Positions 17,329-26,125 are shown, numbered from the stretch's first letter. The stretch is DNA of 64,000 bases from Roseomonas xinghualingensis (GCF_025791835.1 NZ_JAOXLP010000012.1:1-64000); one strand, 5' to 3'. Notes: a model not told the origin generated them from the sequence alone. Translations and numbers: made by a program.

Positions 17329-19125
17329 CTATTCCTTCTCCTTCCGCCCCGGCAACACCGCGCTCATCACCTGCTTCGCGGTATCGAGGATCACGCTGCC
17401 CTTCTCCGGATCTCTGGCGAGGGCAGCGGCGAAGTTCTTCGCCTGCTCCAGGGTGGTCTGGGGCGGCAGCGGCGCGACATTCGGATCGGTCCGCACCTCC
17501 AGCACCACCGGGCGATCAGAAGCCAGGGCCTGATCCAGCGCCTCGCCGATTTTCGCGGGATCATCCACGAAGATGCCGCGCAGCCCCGCCAGCTCCGCGA
17601 AGCGGTGGTAGGGGAAGTCGGGAATCCGCTGCGTCTCCTCGAATTTCGGCATTCCCTGCATCGCGCGCTGCTCCCAGGTCACTTCGTTCAGGTCCTGGTT
17701 GTTGAGCACGATGCAGATCCAGGTCGGGTTCGCCCAATCCTTCCAATGCTTCCCGACGGTGATCAGCTCCGCCATGTTGTTCATCTGCATGGCGCCGTCG
17801 CCGACCATGGCGATCACCGGCCGGTCCGGATGCGCCATCTTCGCCGCGATCGCATAAGGCACCGCCGCCCCCATGCTCGCGAGCCCGCCCGACAGCGATC
17901 CCACCATCCCGCGCCGGACCTGCAGGTTCCGCGCATACCAGTTGACGCAGGAACCGGAATCGCTCGTCAGGATCACCCGATCCGGCAGGCGCTTCGACAG
18001 TTCCTGGAAGGGAAGTTGCGGATTCACCGGATCAGCCGAGGCCTGGGCGCGGCTTTCCAGCAATTCGCGCCAGTCCTTGTTCCGGCCCGCGATGCTGTCG
18101 CGCCAGGAGGTGTCCTTCTTCTCCTCCAGCAAAGGCAGCAGCGCGCGGAGCGTCTCGGCGGCATCGCCGCAGAGCGGCACCTCCATCGGGTAGCGCAGGC
18201 TGAGCATGGCGGGCTGAAGGTCGATCTGAACGCCGCGCGCCTGGCCTTCCTTCGGCAGGAACTCGGACCAGGGAAAGCTCGACCCCACCATCAACAGCGT
18301 GTCGCATTCCTGCATCAGGTCCCAGCTCGGCCGCGTGCCGAGCAATCCGATGCAGCCCGTCACCCAGGGCAGGTCATCGGGCAGCACGGTCTTGCCGAGC
18401 AGCGCCTTGGCGCAGCCGGCGCCCAGCCTGTCCGCGACAGCCACCACCTCATTCGCCGCATGGGCTGCGCCGGCACCGACGAGGATCGCGACCTTCTTCC
18501 CCGCATTCAGCACCTCCGCCGCACGGCGCAGATCCTCGTCCCGCGGGATCACGCGCGGCGGCGTCCAGCCGATGCCGGAATGGATGGTGCCATGGGCATG
18601 CGGCGGGTCCTCATAGGGCTCGTCCGGCAGGTCGTTCGGGATCACCAGCGCCGTGACGCGCCGCTCCGCCATGGCCGTCCGCATCGCGCGATCCACCAGG
18701 TGCCGCATCTGGGCGGGTGCCATGGCCTGCTGCACGAAGGCTCCCGCCACATCCTTGAAGGCGGAAACCAAGTCCACCTCTTGCTGGTAGTGCCCGCCCA
18801 CCGCCATCCGGCCCGACTGCCCGGCGATGGCTAGCATCGGCATGTGGTCCGCCGCCGCGTCATACATGCCGGTGATCAGATGCGTCGCCCCAGGCCCGCT
18901 GGTGGCGAGGCAGACCCCCACCTCCCCGGTGAACTTGGCATGGGCGCAGGCCATGAAGGCCGCCATTTCCTCATGCCGCGCCTGGACAAACTCGATCTTG
19001 TCCGTGCCGAAGCGCTGGAGCCCGGCGAGCAACCCGTTCACCCCATCCCCCGGATAGCCGAAGACGCGACGCACGCCCCATTGGTGAAGCCTTTCCCAGA
19101 AAAAGTCGCCGACCTTCTTCGCCAT
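17329..19125 (-). CDS. ThDP-dependent pyruvate oxidase/dehydrogenase-like enzyme
   Basis: The protein has 598 residues in the acetohydroxyacid synthase/pyruvate oxidase superfamily. The N-terminal Pyr domain has RRVFGYPGDGVNGLL and the catalytic Glu in FVQARHEEMAAFMAC. The central domain has VAILVGAGAAHAANEVVAVA. The C-terminal PP domain has the ThDP-binding motif MVGDGAMQMNNMAELITV with the downstream VLNNQDLNEVTWEQ. This resembles PoxB-type enzymes that decarboxylate pyruvate to acetate with FAD and quinone, but a C-terminal membrane-binding tail like that of PoxB is not obvious. Other ThDP reactions (oxalyl-CoA, sulfoacetaldehyde, glyoxylate) cannot be excluded. Confidence 0.85.
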   Translation of the reverse strand: MAKKVGDFFWERLHQWGVRRVFGYPGDGVNGLLAGLQRFGTDKIEFVQARHEEMAAFMACAHAKFTGEVGVCLATSGPGATHLITGMYDAAADHMPMLAIAGQSGRMAVGGHYQQEVDLVSAFKDVAGAFVQQAMAPAQMRHLVDRAMRTAMAERRVTALVIPNDLPDEPYEDPPHAHGTIHSGIGWTPPRVIPRDEDLRRAAEVLNAGKKVAILVGAGAAHAANEVVAVADRLGAGCAKALLGKTVLPDDLPWVTGCIGLLGTRPSWDLMQECDTLLMVGSSFPWSEFLPKEGQARGVQIDLQPAMLSLRYPMEVPLCGDAAETLRALLPLLEEKKDTSWRDSIAGRNKDWRELLESRAQASADPVNPQLPFQELSKRLPDRVILTSDSGSCVNWYARNLQVRRGMVGSLSGGLASMGAAVPYAIAAKMAHPDRPVIAMVGDGAMQMNNMAELITVGKHWKDWANPTWICIVLNNQDLNEVTWEQRAMQGMPKFEETQRIPDFPYHRFAELAGLRGIFVDDPAKIGEALDQALASDRPVVLEVRTDPNVAPLPPQTTLEQAKNFAAALARDPEKGSVILDTAKQVMSAVLPGRKEKE

Positions 19126-19325
19126 GGGACCTCGCAGCCGATGAGGGGAAAGCCACCCCAGGGCGCGGGCGGCTTCCGCAAGGAACGGACCCTCCCGAAG
19201 GGGGTTGCGCGGATTGACGGGCGCAGGGGCTGGGCCGACCCTGCAAACCCTCCCCGGAGTCCTGCCCTGACGCGCCGCCCCGGCCGCGCCTGCCCTCCCC
19301 GCTTGCCTGGACGCGCTGACACCCT

Positions 19326-20228
19326 ATGCCCCTCTGGCTCGCCGCCACCCTTTCCGCCGCCTTGTTCCAGTGCTGGCGCACCGCCCTACAGCAGAAGCTG
19401 CGCGGAACCCTTTCCCTCAATGCCGCGGCCGTGGTGCGCTACCTCTATGGCGTGCCACCCGGCCTGGTGCTGGTCGGGCTCTGGTGGTGGGCGACGGGCG
19501 GCACCCTGCCCGCCTTCAGCAACCAGGCCCTGCTGCTCTGCGCGATCGGTGGGGTGCTGCAGATCTTCGGCACCGTCCTCCTCATCGCCTCCTTCGCCCC
19601 GCGTGGCTTCGCCGTCGGAACCGCCTATTCCAAGACCGAGGCGCTGCAGGGCGCGATCTTCGCCATCATCCTGCTGGGCGAGCACATCCCCCCCCTCGCC
19701 TGGCTCGGCGTGGCCCTCGGCGTCTGCGCGGTGCTGTGGCTGTCCCTCGCGGGGCAGGTCACCAGCCTGCGGCAGGTCCTGCAGGCCACCGGGCAACCGG
19801 CGGCGCTCTGCGGCATCGCGGCCGGCTCATGCTTCGGTCTCACCGCCATCGCCATCCGTGCGGCGAACCAGGAACTGGCCGCGCCGGACCCGGTGCTGGG
19901 CGCGCTCTGCACCCTCGTCGTCACCAATGCCATGCAGACGGTGATGCAGGGCGGATGGCTGCTGCTGCGGGAACCCGCCTCGGTCGCTCAGGTCTTCCGG
20001 AACTGGCGCAACGCGGCGCCGGTCGGGCTGCTCTCCGCCCTCGGTTCAGCCTGCTGGTTCACGGGCTTCGCCCTGGCCCCGGTGGCCCTGGTGCGCTCCG
20101 TGGGGCAGGTGGAGATCCTGTTCACCCTCGCCTTCAGCCGCTGGTACCTGAAGGAACGCCTCAAGACGCGCGATGCGGTCGGCGCCCTGCTGATCATGGC
20201 CAGCGTGCTGCTCGTCATCCTTGCCTGA
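19326..20228 (+). CDS. DMT-superfamily (EamA-like) transporter
   Basis: The protein has 300 residues and about ten hydrophobic segments arranged as two similar halves. The first half includes ALLLCAIGGVLQIFGTVLLI and the second GLLSALGSACWFTGFALAPV, each followed by the short charged loop and the helix typical of EamA domains (TAYSKTEALQGAIFAIILLG and VEILFTLAFSRWYLKERLKT). It is probably an inner-membrane metabolite exporter; the substrate is unknown. The start is ATG at 19326 with no strong ribosome site. It is followed by the CPA2 antiporter gene 65 bases downstream, on the same strand. Confidence 0.85.
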   Translation: MPLWLAATLSAALFQCWRTALQQKLRGTLSLNAAAVVRYLYGVPPGLVLVGLWWWATGGTLPAFSNQALLLCAIGGVLQIFGTVLLIASFAPRGFAVGTAYSKTEALQGAIFAIILLGEHIPPLAWLGVALGVCAVLWLSLAGQVTSLRQVLQATGQPAALCGIAAGSCFGLTAIAIRAANQELAAPDPVLGALCTLVVTNAMQTVMQGGWLLLREPASVAQVFRNWRNAAPVGLLSALGSACWFTGFALAPVALVRSVGQVEILFTLAFSRWYLKERLKTRDAVGALLIMASVLLVILA

Positions 20229-20293
20229 TCGCGGGCGGGCCACCGCACTTCGCCCTGTCACCAAACCGCATCGGCTGCGACAAATTACCCTTG

Positions 20294-22019
20294 ATGGAAC
20301 ATGCGCCTCCCTTCCTCGCCAGCCTGATCCTCAGCGTGGCCGCCGCTTTCGCCTGCGGGCTGGTGGCGCGGGTCCTGCGGATGCCGCCGCTGATCGGCTA
20401 TCTGGTGGCTGGCGCTGCCATCGGCCCGAACATGCCGGGCTTCAGCATGGATCCCGCCTTCACCCGCACCCTGGCCGAGGTCGGCGTCGGCCTTCTCCTG
20501 TTCGGCGTCGGGCTGCACTTCAAGCCGCGCGACCTGCTGGCCGTGTGGCGCATCGCGCTCCCGGGCGCGACGACGCAGGTGGTCGTCGGGATGCTGCTCG
20601 GCGCGGCACTGGGCATGGCGGTGGCCGACCTGAGCTTCGGCCCCGCCCTCGTCTTCGGCCTGGCGCTGGCCATCGCCTCCACCGCCGTCGCGACGCGGAC
20701 TCTTGAAGAACACGGGCAACTGTCCGGGGAGGCAGGCCAGATCGCCCTGGGATGGCTTGTGCTGCAGGACCTCCTCGTGGTGGTGGGCCTCGTGCTGCTG
20801 TCCGCGACTTCGAACGGGCAGGATGAGGCGATCGGCACCGCGCTTCTCATGGCTCTCGTCAAACTCGGCACCTTCGCGGCACTGATGCTGGTGGTGGGGC
20901 GGCGTGTCCTTCCCTGGGGACTGGGGCTGGTGGCCCGCTCCGGCTCCCGCGAGCTGTTCACCCTGGCGGTTGTGGTTGTGGCGCTTGGCGTGGCCTTCGG
21001 CGCCTCCACCCTTTTCGGCGTGTCCTTCGCCCTGGGCGCCTTTTTCGCCGGCATTGTGCTCGGCGAAAGCGACCTGGGCCATCAGGCGGCGGCCGAGGCC
21101 CTGCCGCTGCAGCGCATCTTCGCGGCCATCTTCTTCGTCTCGATCGGCATGCTGCTGGACCCGGTCGCGGTGCTGGAGGCGCCTCGGACTTCCCTGCTGG
21201 CCTTGCTGGTGGTGCTGCTCGGCACCAGCGGCGCAACCTTCGTCCTGCTCCTTGCCTTGCGGGTCGCGCCGGCCCGGGCCGCGATCGTCGCCGCGGCCCT
21301 GGCGCAGATCGGGGAGTTCTCCTTCGTGCTGATGGAGCTCGCGATCGGCCATGGCGTCCTGCCTGCCACGCTGCGCGGGCCGGTCCTGCTGGGCAGCTTC
21401 GGCAGCATCCTTCTCATGCCCCTGACCTCTCGGGTACTGGGCGCCCTGGCGGTGCGGCTGCGCGGTCGTCCCCAGCCCATGCGGGCCGAGGCGCTGCGCC
21501 GCGGCCAATCTGCCGCGGTTGAAAGACCATGCGGTGCTGGTCGGTTATGGGCGGGTCGGCGTGCTGGTCGCCGCTGCCCTGCGGCGCCATGACATTCCCT
21601 TCATCGTGGTGGAGGACGACCGCAACCGCACGGAGCTGCCACGCCAGCAGGACATGCCCGTTCTCTGGGCCAATGGCACCCAGCCCGAGAGCCTGGAGGC
21701 TGCACGGATCGGCCATGCCCGTCTGCTGATCGTAACCCTGCCCCTCGGCTGGGAAGCACGGCGCGTGGTGGAACTGGCCCGTGCCGCCAATCCCCGCATC
21801 GTCGTGACCGTGCGCGCCCATCAGGATGCCGAGGTGGACTGGCTGCATGACCTGGATTCGGCTGGCCTTGCCGTGATGGGGGAACGGGAAGTGGCACTCG
21901 GCATCGCCGAATTTGCCATGCGGCGCATGGGGGTGCCCCCCGAGGCGGCAGAGGCGACAGTGGAGGTGCTGCGCAAACGCCGCGTGGCCGATGCCGCCGC
22001 GGCGGGGCTGGGAGCTTGA
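20294..22019 (+). pseudogene. CPA2 (YbaL/KefB-type) cation:proton antiporter, split by a frameshift
   Basis: The first frame (20294-21592) begins MEHAPPFLASLILSVAAAFA and gives about twelve membrane segments of a monovalent cation:proton antiporter-2, including IGYLVAGAAIGPNMPGF and the conserved GWLVLQDLLVVV. Its last ~30 codons lose all similarity. The regulatory RCK (TrkA-N) domain is in the +1 frame: LKDHAVLVGYGRVGVLVAAA with the GxGxxG nucleotide-binding loop, ending at 22019. That second frame has only a TTG at 21519 and no ribosome site, so it is the continuation of the same gene rather than a separate one. One extra base somewhere in 21440-21515 explains the split. The full protein would be about 570 residues, matching YbaL. 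A sequencing error is possible. Confidence 0.8.
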
Positions 22020-22048
22020 CCCTGCGCTTCTACCCACCCGCCGGGAAA

Positions 22049-22227
22049 ATGCCTCGCCTGCACATGATCCTGTTGCACGGCGCCACATGCGGTCCATGGG
22101 TCTGGGCGCCGGACATGACCGGCTGATCCCGCGCAATGCCGTGGAGCGCTGCGGCGCCCGGCACGGCACCCCGCCGATCTTCCAGCCCCGCGCCGGTCAC
22201 CTGCTGATCTGGATACCGGTCGCATAG
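22049..22227 (+). pseudogene. alpha/beta-hydrolase remnant with the middle deleted
   Basis: Only the two ends of an alpha/beta hydrolase are recognisable. The N-terminal part, MPRLHMILLHGATCGPWVW, has the first strand and the oxyanion HGATCG turn. Immediately afterwards, in another frame, comes AGHDRLIPRNAVERCGARHG and then PRAGHLLIWIPVA. This matches the segment with the acid residue (D-R-L-I-P) and the catalytic His (GAGHLL) that ends such proteins. About 200 codons, including the nucleophile, are missing. It lies directly after the antiporter's RCK domain. The family reading is from motif pattern only. Confidence 0.5.
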
Positions 22228-22234
22228 AGAAGCC

Positions 22235-22495
22235 TTACGGTGCGACGGTTTCCCGCATCTCGCGCCGCCACTGGGCTTTGACCCCCGCCTGGCCCAACAG
22301 GGCGCCGAGGAGGAGGAGCACGGCGCCGATGGCCAGCACCGCCGCCATCAGGGTGGTGCCCGCGATCATCGGCCTGCCGTTGCTGAAGGGATTCCAGCCG
22401 ATCACGCCGGCCAGGAGGATGTAGATCCCGACCGCAACCGCGACGGCACCCATCAGGAAAGCCAAGAATCCAAGGATGTTCAGCAGCCTGGGCAC
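22235..22495 (-). CDS. small two-helix membrane protein
   Basis: The protein has 86 residues with two clear membrane helices: ILGFLAFLMGAVAVAVGIYI near the N-terminus and LMAAVLAIGAVLLLLGALLG near residue 60, joined by a short polar loop. The C-terminus is basic and presumably cytoplasmic. The start codon is GTG. No family was recognised. It is convergent with the hydrolase remnant and divergent from the moaB-like gene 113 bases away. Confidence 0.6.
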   Translation of the reverse strand: MPRLLNILGFLAFLMGAVAVAVGIYILLAGVIGWNPFSNGRPMIAGTTLMAAVLAIGAVLLLLGALLGQAGVKAQWRREMRETVAP

Positions 22496-22607
22496 CCGTT
22501 TCCCCTTCTTCCGACGCGAGGCCCGATCGTGCCATGCCCGGAACGCTCCGCGAAGGGGGCGGCTGCGGGCCAGGAAACCCTATATTGCCCGCCAAGGAGC
22601 CCCGGAC

Positions 22608-23147
22608 ATGCCGATCGACGAAAGCCGCACTTTCCTGCCCGTGAACATCGCCATCCTGACGGTGAGCGACACACGCGACCTTGCCTCCGACCGCTCCGGC
22701 GACACCCTCGCCGCCCGGATCGAGGCCGCCGGCCACCGGCTGGCCGAGCGCGCCATCTGCCGCGACGATGCCGAGGCCATCGAGGGCCATCTGCGCCGCT
22801 GGATCGCCGATCCACAGGTGGATTGCGTCATCACCACGGGCGGTACCGGCATCACCGGCCGCGACGTGACGCCCGAGGCCTTCGCCCGCGTGCTGGAGAA
22901 GGAGATCACCGGCTTCGGCGAACTTTTCCGCATGCTGAGCTACCAGAAGATCGGAACCTCCACGATCCAGTCCCGCGCCATCGGCGGCGTCTCGGGCGGC
23001 ACCTATCTTTTCGCCCTGCCGGGCAGCACGGGGGCAGTGAAGGATGCCTGGGACGACATCCTCGTCCACCAGCTCGACGCCCGCTTCCGCCCCTGCAACC
23101 TGGTAGAGCTGATGCCACGCCTGCTGGAGCATCTGCGCGCAGCTTGA
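22608..23147 (+). CDS. moaB: molybdenum cofactor biosynthesis protein B (MoaB/Mog family)
   Basis: The protein has 179 residues. The start at 22608 is preceded by AAGGAG. The MoCF-binding fold is shown by NIAILTVSDTRDLASDRSGD near the N-terminus, the nucleotide/molybdopterin-binding TTGGTGITGRDVTPEA near residue 80, and GGTYLFALPGSTGAVKDAW near residue 130. The family adenylylates molybdopterin or is an inactive paralogue of MogA in molybdenum-cofactor synthesis. The length and the C-terminal VELMPRLLEHL extension resemble alphaproteobacterial MoaB. No other moa gene is adjacent. Confidence 0.9.
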   Translation: MPIDESRTFLPVNIAILTVSDTRDLASDRSGDTLAARIEAAGHRLAERAICRDDAEAIEGHLRRWIADPQVDCVITTGGTGITGRDVTPEAFARVLEKEITGFGELFRMLSYQKIGTSTIQSRAIGGVSGGTYLFALPGSTGAVKDAWDDILVHQLDARFRPCNLVELMPRLLEHLRAA

Positions 23148-23214
23148 GTCTGGCCCCCTGGTAACTTTCCGCCCCGGCGCCACGTTCGTTTCACTCATGC
23201 GAACGGAGGCTGGA

Positions 23215-23727
23215 ATGGCGGACAGCAGCTTGCGGATGGCCCAGGCGGGCGAGGCGGTTCCCTTCGAGATCCCCGGCGCGACCGGTGAATTCCGCATCCA
23301 GATCCTGAACGAGGATGGGGGGAAGGGAGTCGTCACCTCCATCGTCCACCTGCCGCCGGGCGGGGTGATCCCGGCCCACTATCATGATGCGGGAGCCGAG
23401 ATGCATTACGTGCTGGAGGGTGACCTGACCGATGCAGGCGAGACCCTGACGGTCGGGGCCTTCCTCACCCATGCCCAGGGCGTGGTGCATGGCCCGCATG
23501 AGAGCAGGGGCGGCGCCAAGGTGCTGACCGTGCAGAGCTGGCAAAGCAAGGACGGCGACTTCAATTTCCGTCCGGCTGAACAGGGGGCCACCTCGGGCAG
23601 CCCTGGAGGCGGCAGCGGCACAGACGGCTCCGGCTCATCCAGCGGCACCTCGGGCGCCACCTCGGGCGGCGGAGCCACGACCCAGGAGGATGCCGCCAAG
23701 GAGCGGGAACCGAAAGGCTACACCTGA
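23215..23727 (+). CDS. cupin-domain protein with Gly/Ser/Thr-rich tail
   Basis: The protein has 170 residues. GGAGG stands five bases before the ATG at 23215, which I prefer to the ATG six codons upstream. Residues 15-115 form a single cupin barrel: motif 1 is HLPPGGVIPAHYHDAGAEMH (His-His-Glu metal site) and motif 2 includes LTHAQGVVHGPHES. From about residue 125 the sequence becomes low-complexity Gly/Ser/Thr (SGSPGGGSGTDGSGSSS), then a charged end. The cupin may bind a metal and a small ligand; function is unknown. The tail is an unusual addition to such a small cupin. Confidence 0.75.
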   Translation: MADSSLRMAQAGEAVPFEIPGATGEFRIQILNEDGGKGVVTSIVHLPPGGVIPAHYHDAGAEMHYVLEGDLTDAGETLTVGAFLTHAQGVVHGPHESRGGAKVLTVQSWQSKDGDFNFRPAEQGATSGSPGGGSGTDGSGSSSGTSGATSGGGATTQEDAAKEREPKGYT

Positions 23728-23735
23728 CGAGGCAT

Positions 23736-23758
23736 CCGGCCGCGCCCAGCGCGGCCGG
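23736..23758. terminator. hairpin between convergent genes
   Basis: A 10-bp perfect stem (CCGGCCGCGC/GCGCGGCCGG) with a three-base loop lies in the 38-base gap between the cupin gene and the convergent dehydratase gene. It lacks a T-run on either side but is well placed as a bidirectional terminator. Confidence 0.6.
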
Positions 23759-23765
23759 GCCGATT

Positions 23766-24740
23766 TCAGGCTAGGGCCCGGGCGAAAACCGCCGGATCCA
23801 CATTCCCGCCGCTGATCACCACCCCCACGGTGCGGCCCTTGGCGGGAATGCGCCCGGCCAGCACGGCCGCCAGCGCCACGGCACCGCCCGGCTCCACCAC
23901 CAGCTTCAGATGGTCGAAGGCGAAGCGCATGGCGGCCAGCACCTCATCCGGGGTCACGGCCACACCGCCGGCCAGGCGGGGCTGATTCACCGCGAAGGTG
24001 ATCTCGCCCGGGCGTATGGACAGCAGCGCATCGCAGAAGGTCGCGCCCTTTCCATCCGCCGACAGCCTTTCCCCGGCGGCCAGGGAACGGGCCGTGTCGT
24101 CCCATCCTTCCGGTTCCGCTGCGATGACCTCGGTGCCAGGGCTGGCCCCTTCGACCGCCAGGGCGCAGCCGGCGATCAGCCCGCCACCGCCGGTGCAGAC
24201 CGCCAGCGCATCCAGGCGCAGCCCGGCAGCCTTCGCATCCTCGATCAGCTCCAGCGCCACGCTGCCCTGGCCCGCGATCACGTCCGGATGGTCGAAGGGT
24301 GGGATCAGGGCGGCGCCGCGCTCCTCCGCCAGCCGGTTCGCCAATGCCTCGCGGTCCGTGCTCAGCCGGTCGAAGAAGGTGATCTCGGCGCCCCAGCGGC
24401 GGGTGCTTTCCACCTTGATGGAGGGCGCGTCCTTCGGCATCGCGATCAGCGCCTTCACGCCTTCGGAAGCCGCGGCGCAGGCCAGGGCCTGCCCATGATT
24501 GCCCGAGGAATGCGTCACCACCCCGGCGGCGCGCTGCTCCTCGGAAAGGCGCAGCACCGCATTGGTCGCGCCCCGGAACTTGAAGGAGCCGGTGCGCTGC
24601 AGCGGCTCCGGCTTCACCAGCACCGTGCCGCCGGCGGCCGCATCCAGCGCCGGGTGCCGCAGCATCGGCGTGCGGACGACGCGCCCCGCCAGCCGGGCGG
24701 CGGCCGCAAGGACATCCTCATGGGTTGGAAGCGAGCTCAT
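23766..24740 (-). CDS. PLP-dependent threonine/serine dehydratase-family enzyme
   Basis: The protein has 324 residues, fold-type II PLP enzyme. The Schiff-base Lys is in RTGSFKFRGATNAV, the substrate loop is HSSGNHGQALA, and the phosphate-binding loop is CTGGGGLIAG. It ends GVVISGGNVDP. There is no C-terminal ACT regulatory domain, so it resembles the short catabolic type: threonine/serine dehydratase, serine racemase or hydroxyaspartate dehydratase. Its ATG overlaps the stop of the upstream FAD oxidoreductase gene (ATGA), indicating translational coupling; the pair may degrade an amino or hydroxyamino acid. Confidence 0.88.
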   Translation of the reverse strand: MSSLPTHEDVLAAAARLAGRVVRTPMLRHPALDAAAGGTVLVKPEPLQRTGSFKFRGATNAVLRLSEEQRAAGVVTHSSGNHGQALACAAASEGVKALIAMPKDAPSIKVESTRRWGAEITFFDRLSTDREALANRLAEERGAALIPPFDHPDVIAGQGSVALELIEDAKAAGLRLDALAVCTGGGGLIAGCALAVEGASPGTEVIAAEPEGWDDTARSLAAGERLSADGKGATFCDALLSIRPGEITFAVNQPRLAGGVAVTPDEVLAAMRFAFDHLKLVVEPGGAVALAAVLAGRIPAKGRTVGVVISGGNVDPAVFARALA

Positions 24741-25855
24741 GTGGTTTCCTTGGCAAAGCGGCGCGGATCAACCATCGGCACGATGTCCCGCAGGCCCTCG
24801 GGATCTTCCTCGTTCACCAGCATGGCCAGAAGCTGTCCGGCGGCGGGTGCCGTCTGGATGCCGTAGCCACCCTGGCCACAATTCCAGAAGAAGCCCCGCG
24901 TGTCGGAAGGCCCGATGGCCAGGCTGCGATCGGGGGTGAAGGTCCGCAACCCAGCCCAGCGATGCTCGATACGCCGCACGGGGATATCCAGCGCCTGCTG
25001 GAAGCGTTCCACGGCGATGGCCACGTCCAGCTCATCCGGCTGCGCGTCGCAGGGGTCGCTGTCCGTCTCATCGGCCGGGGAGACCATCAGCTTGGCCCGC
25101 GCCTCGGGCCGCGCGTACCACTGGTGCTCCACGTCATCGAGCAGCGGCCAGGACGACACGTCATAGGGACCAGGATCGACGATCAGCGCCGTCCGGCGCT
25201 TCGGCTGCAGCCCCAGCGGCGCCACCCCGGCCATGCGGGCCACCTCGTCGCCCCAGGCTCCGGCGGCATTCACCAGGACCGGGGCGGTGAAGACGGAACC
25301 ATCGCTCGTCTCGGCATGCCACAGCCCGGCTTCCTGCCAGATGCGCCCGGCCCGGTGCCGCAGGGCCAGAACGCCGCCCTGGGCGCGCAGCTGCTTCAGG
25401 AAGCCCGCATGCAGGGCGGCCACATCCATGTCGAAGGCATCGCGCTCGATGCCGGCGGCCACGGCGTAGCCAGGGCGCAGCGCCGGGACCATTTCCCGCA
25501 CCGCCTCCGGCGTGATTGCCTCGATCCCGTTGCCTGCCGCCATCATGGCTTCCAGCACTGGCACTTGCTCAGACCGGGCGAGATGCACGACCGGCCTCGG
25601 CGACATCAGCGGCACCTCCGCGAAGCCGGGCGGCGGATTGCGGAAGAAGTCGCCTGAGGCCGCGGTCAGAAGCTGCGCATCCGCCGTGCCGTAATTCAGG
25701 ATCCAGATCGCGGCCGAGCGCCCGGTGGTGTGGTAGCCGGCGCTCTCCTCGGCTTCGAGGAGCGCGGTGCGGCGGGTGAAGGCGAGATGGGCAGCTGCGG
25801 TCGCGCCGCCGATGCCGGCGCCGATCACCAGCGCCTCGAAGCGTTGGATGTCCAT
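24737..25855 (-). CDS. FAD-dependent oxidoreductase (DAO family)
   Basis: The protein has 372 residues. The N-terminal Rossmann dinucleotide site is FEALVIGAGIGGATAAAHLA, followed by the ALLEAEESAGYHTTGRSAA segment typical of the D-amino-acid oxidase/glycine oxidase family. The C-terminus has GFFWNCGQGGYGIQTAPAAG, the second FAD contact. The family oxidises amino or hydroxy acids such as D-amino acids, glycine, sarcosine or 2-hydroxyglutarate. It shares a four-base overlap with the downstream dehydratase. The start at 25855 puts the FAD motif at the N-terminus. The substrate is not determinable. Confidence 0.85.
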   Translation of the reverse strand: MDIQRFEALVIGAGIGGATAAAHLAFTRRTALLEAEESAGYHTTGRSAAIWILNYGTADAQLLTAASGDFFRNPPPGFAEVPLMSPRPVVHLARSEQVPVLEAMMAAGNGIEAITPEAVREMVPALRPGYAVAAGIERDAFDMDVAALHAGFLKQLRAQGGVLALRHRAGRIWQEAGLWHAETSDGSVFTAPVLVNAAGAWGDEVARMAGVAPLGLQPKRRTALIVDPGPYDVSSWPLLDDVEHQWYARPEARAKLMVSPADETDSDPCDAQPDELDVAIAVERFQQALDIPVRRIEHRWAGLRTFTPDRSLAIGPSDTRGFFWNCGQGGYGIQTAPAAGQLLAMLVNEEDPEGLRDIVPMVDPRRFAKETT

Positions 25856-25903
25856 GGCGGTATGGTGCGGTGGCCCAGAACCCACTGCAACCCAGCCATT
25901 ACA

Positions 25904-25935
25904 TTGACAAGCTTGCACGCAAACCTTAAGTGCAA
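25904..25935 (+). promoter_or_regulatory. AT-rich promoter/operator-like region upstream of metN
   Basis: TTGACA (25904-25909) matches a -35 perfectly, with a weak -10 (TAAGTG, 25927-25932) at 17 bases. Overlapping it is an inverted repeat TTGCAC-N11-GTGCAA (25913-25918 and 25930-25935), shaped like a dimeric regulator site. It lies in the gap between the divergent FAD oxidoreductase gene and metN, in a locally AT-rich patch. Which of the two genes it serves is not clear. Confidence 0.35.
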
Positions 25936-26125
25936 TTTATAAATCACGCTTTCTTGAAGGGGAAAAGCCGGTGCGTTCCGCGCGGCGACATCGCGAAGGC
26001 CGAACCACTCCGGGCCTTCTCCGAATGCGGGTCGGCGTCGCGGCATGTCGGATTCCGCACCCTGCCCATTCGTGGCAGACCCCCCGGGCCTGACCGCCCT
26101 CTCTCACCCCTTCCGGGTTCCGCCC

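Noticed and set aside
17263..18834. A long plus-strand open frame opposite the ThDP enzyme
   Set aside because: Antisense shadow of a clearly recognised enzyme.
22081..22227. An intact hydrolase gene
   Set aside because: Only the two ends of the fold are present, in different frames, with no nucleophile.
25940..26125. SAM riboswitch upstream of metN
   Set aside because: I looked for SAM-II-like pseudoknot elements in the leader and found no convincing match; only a short inverted repeat further upstream was supported.
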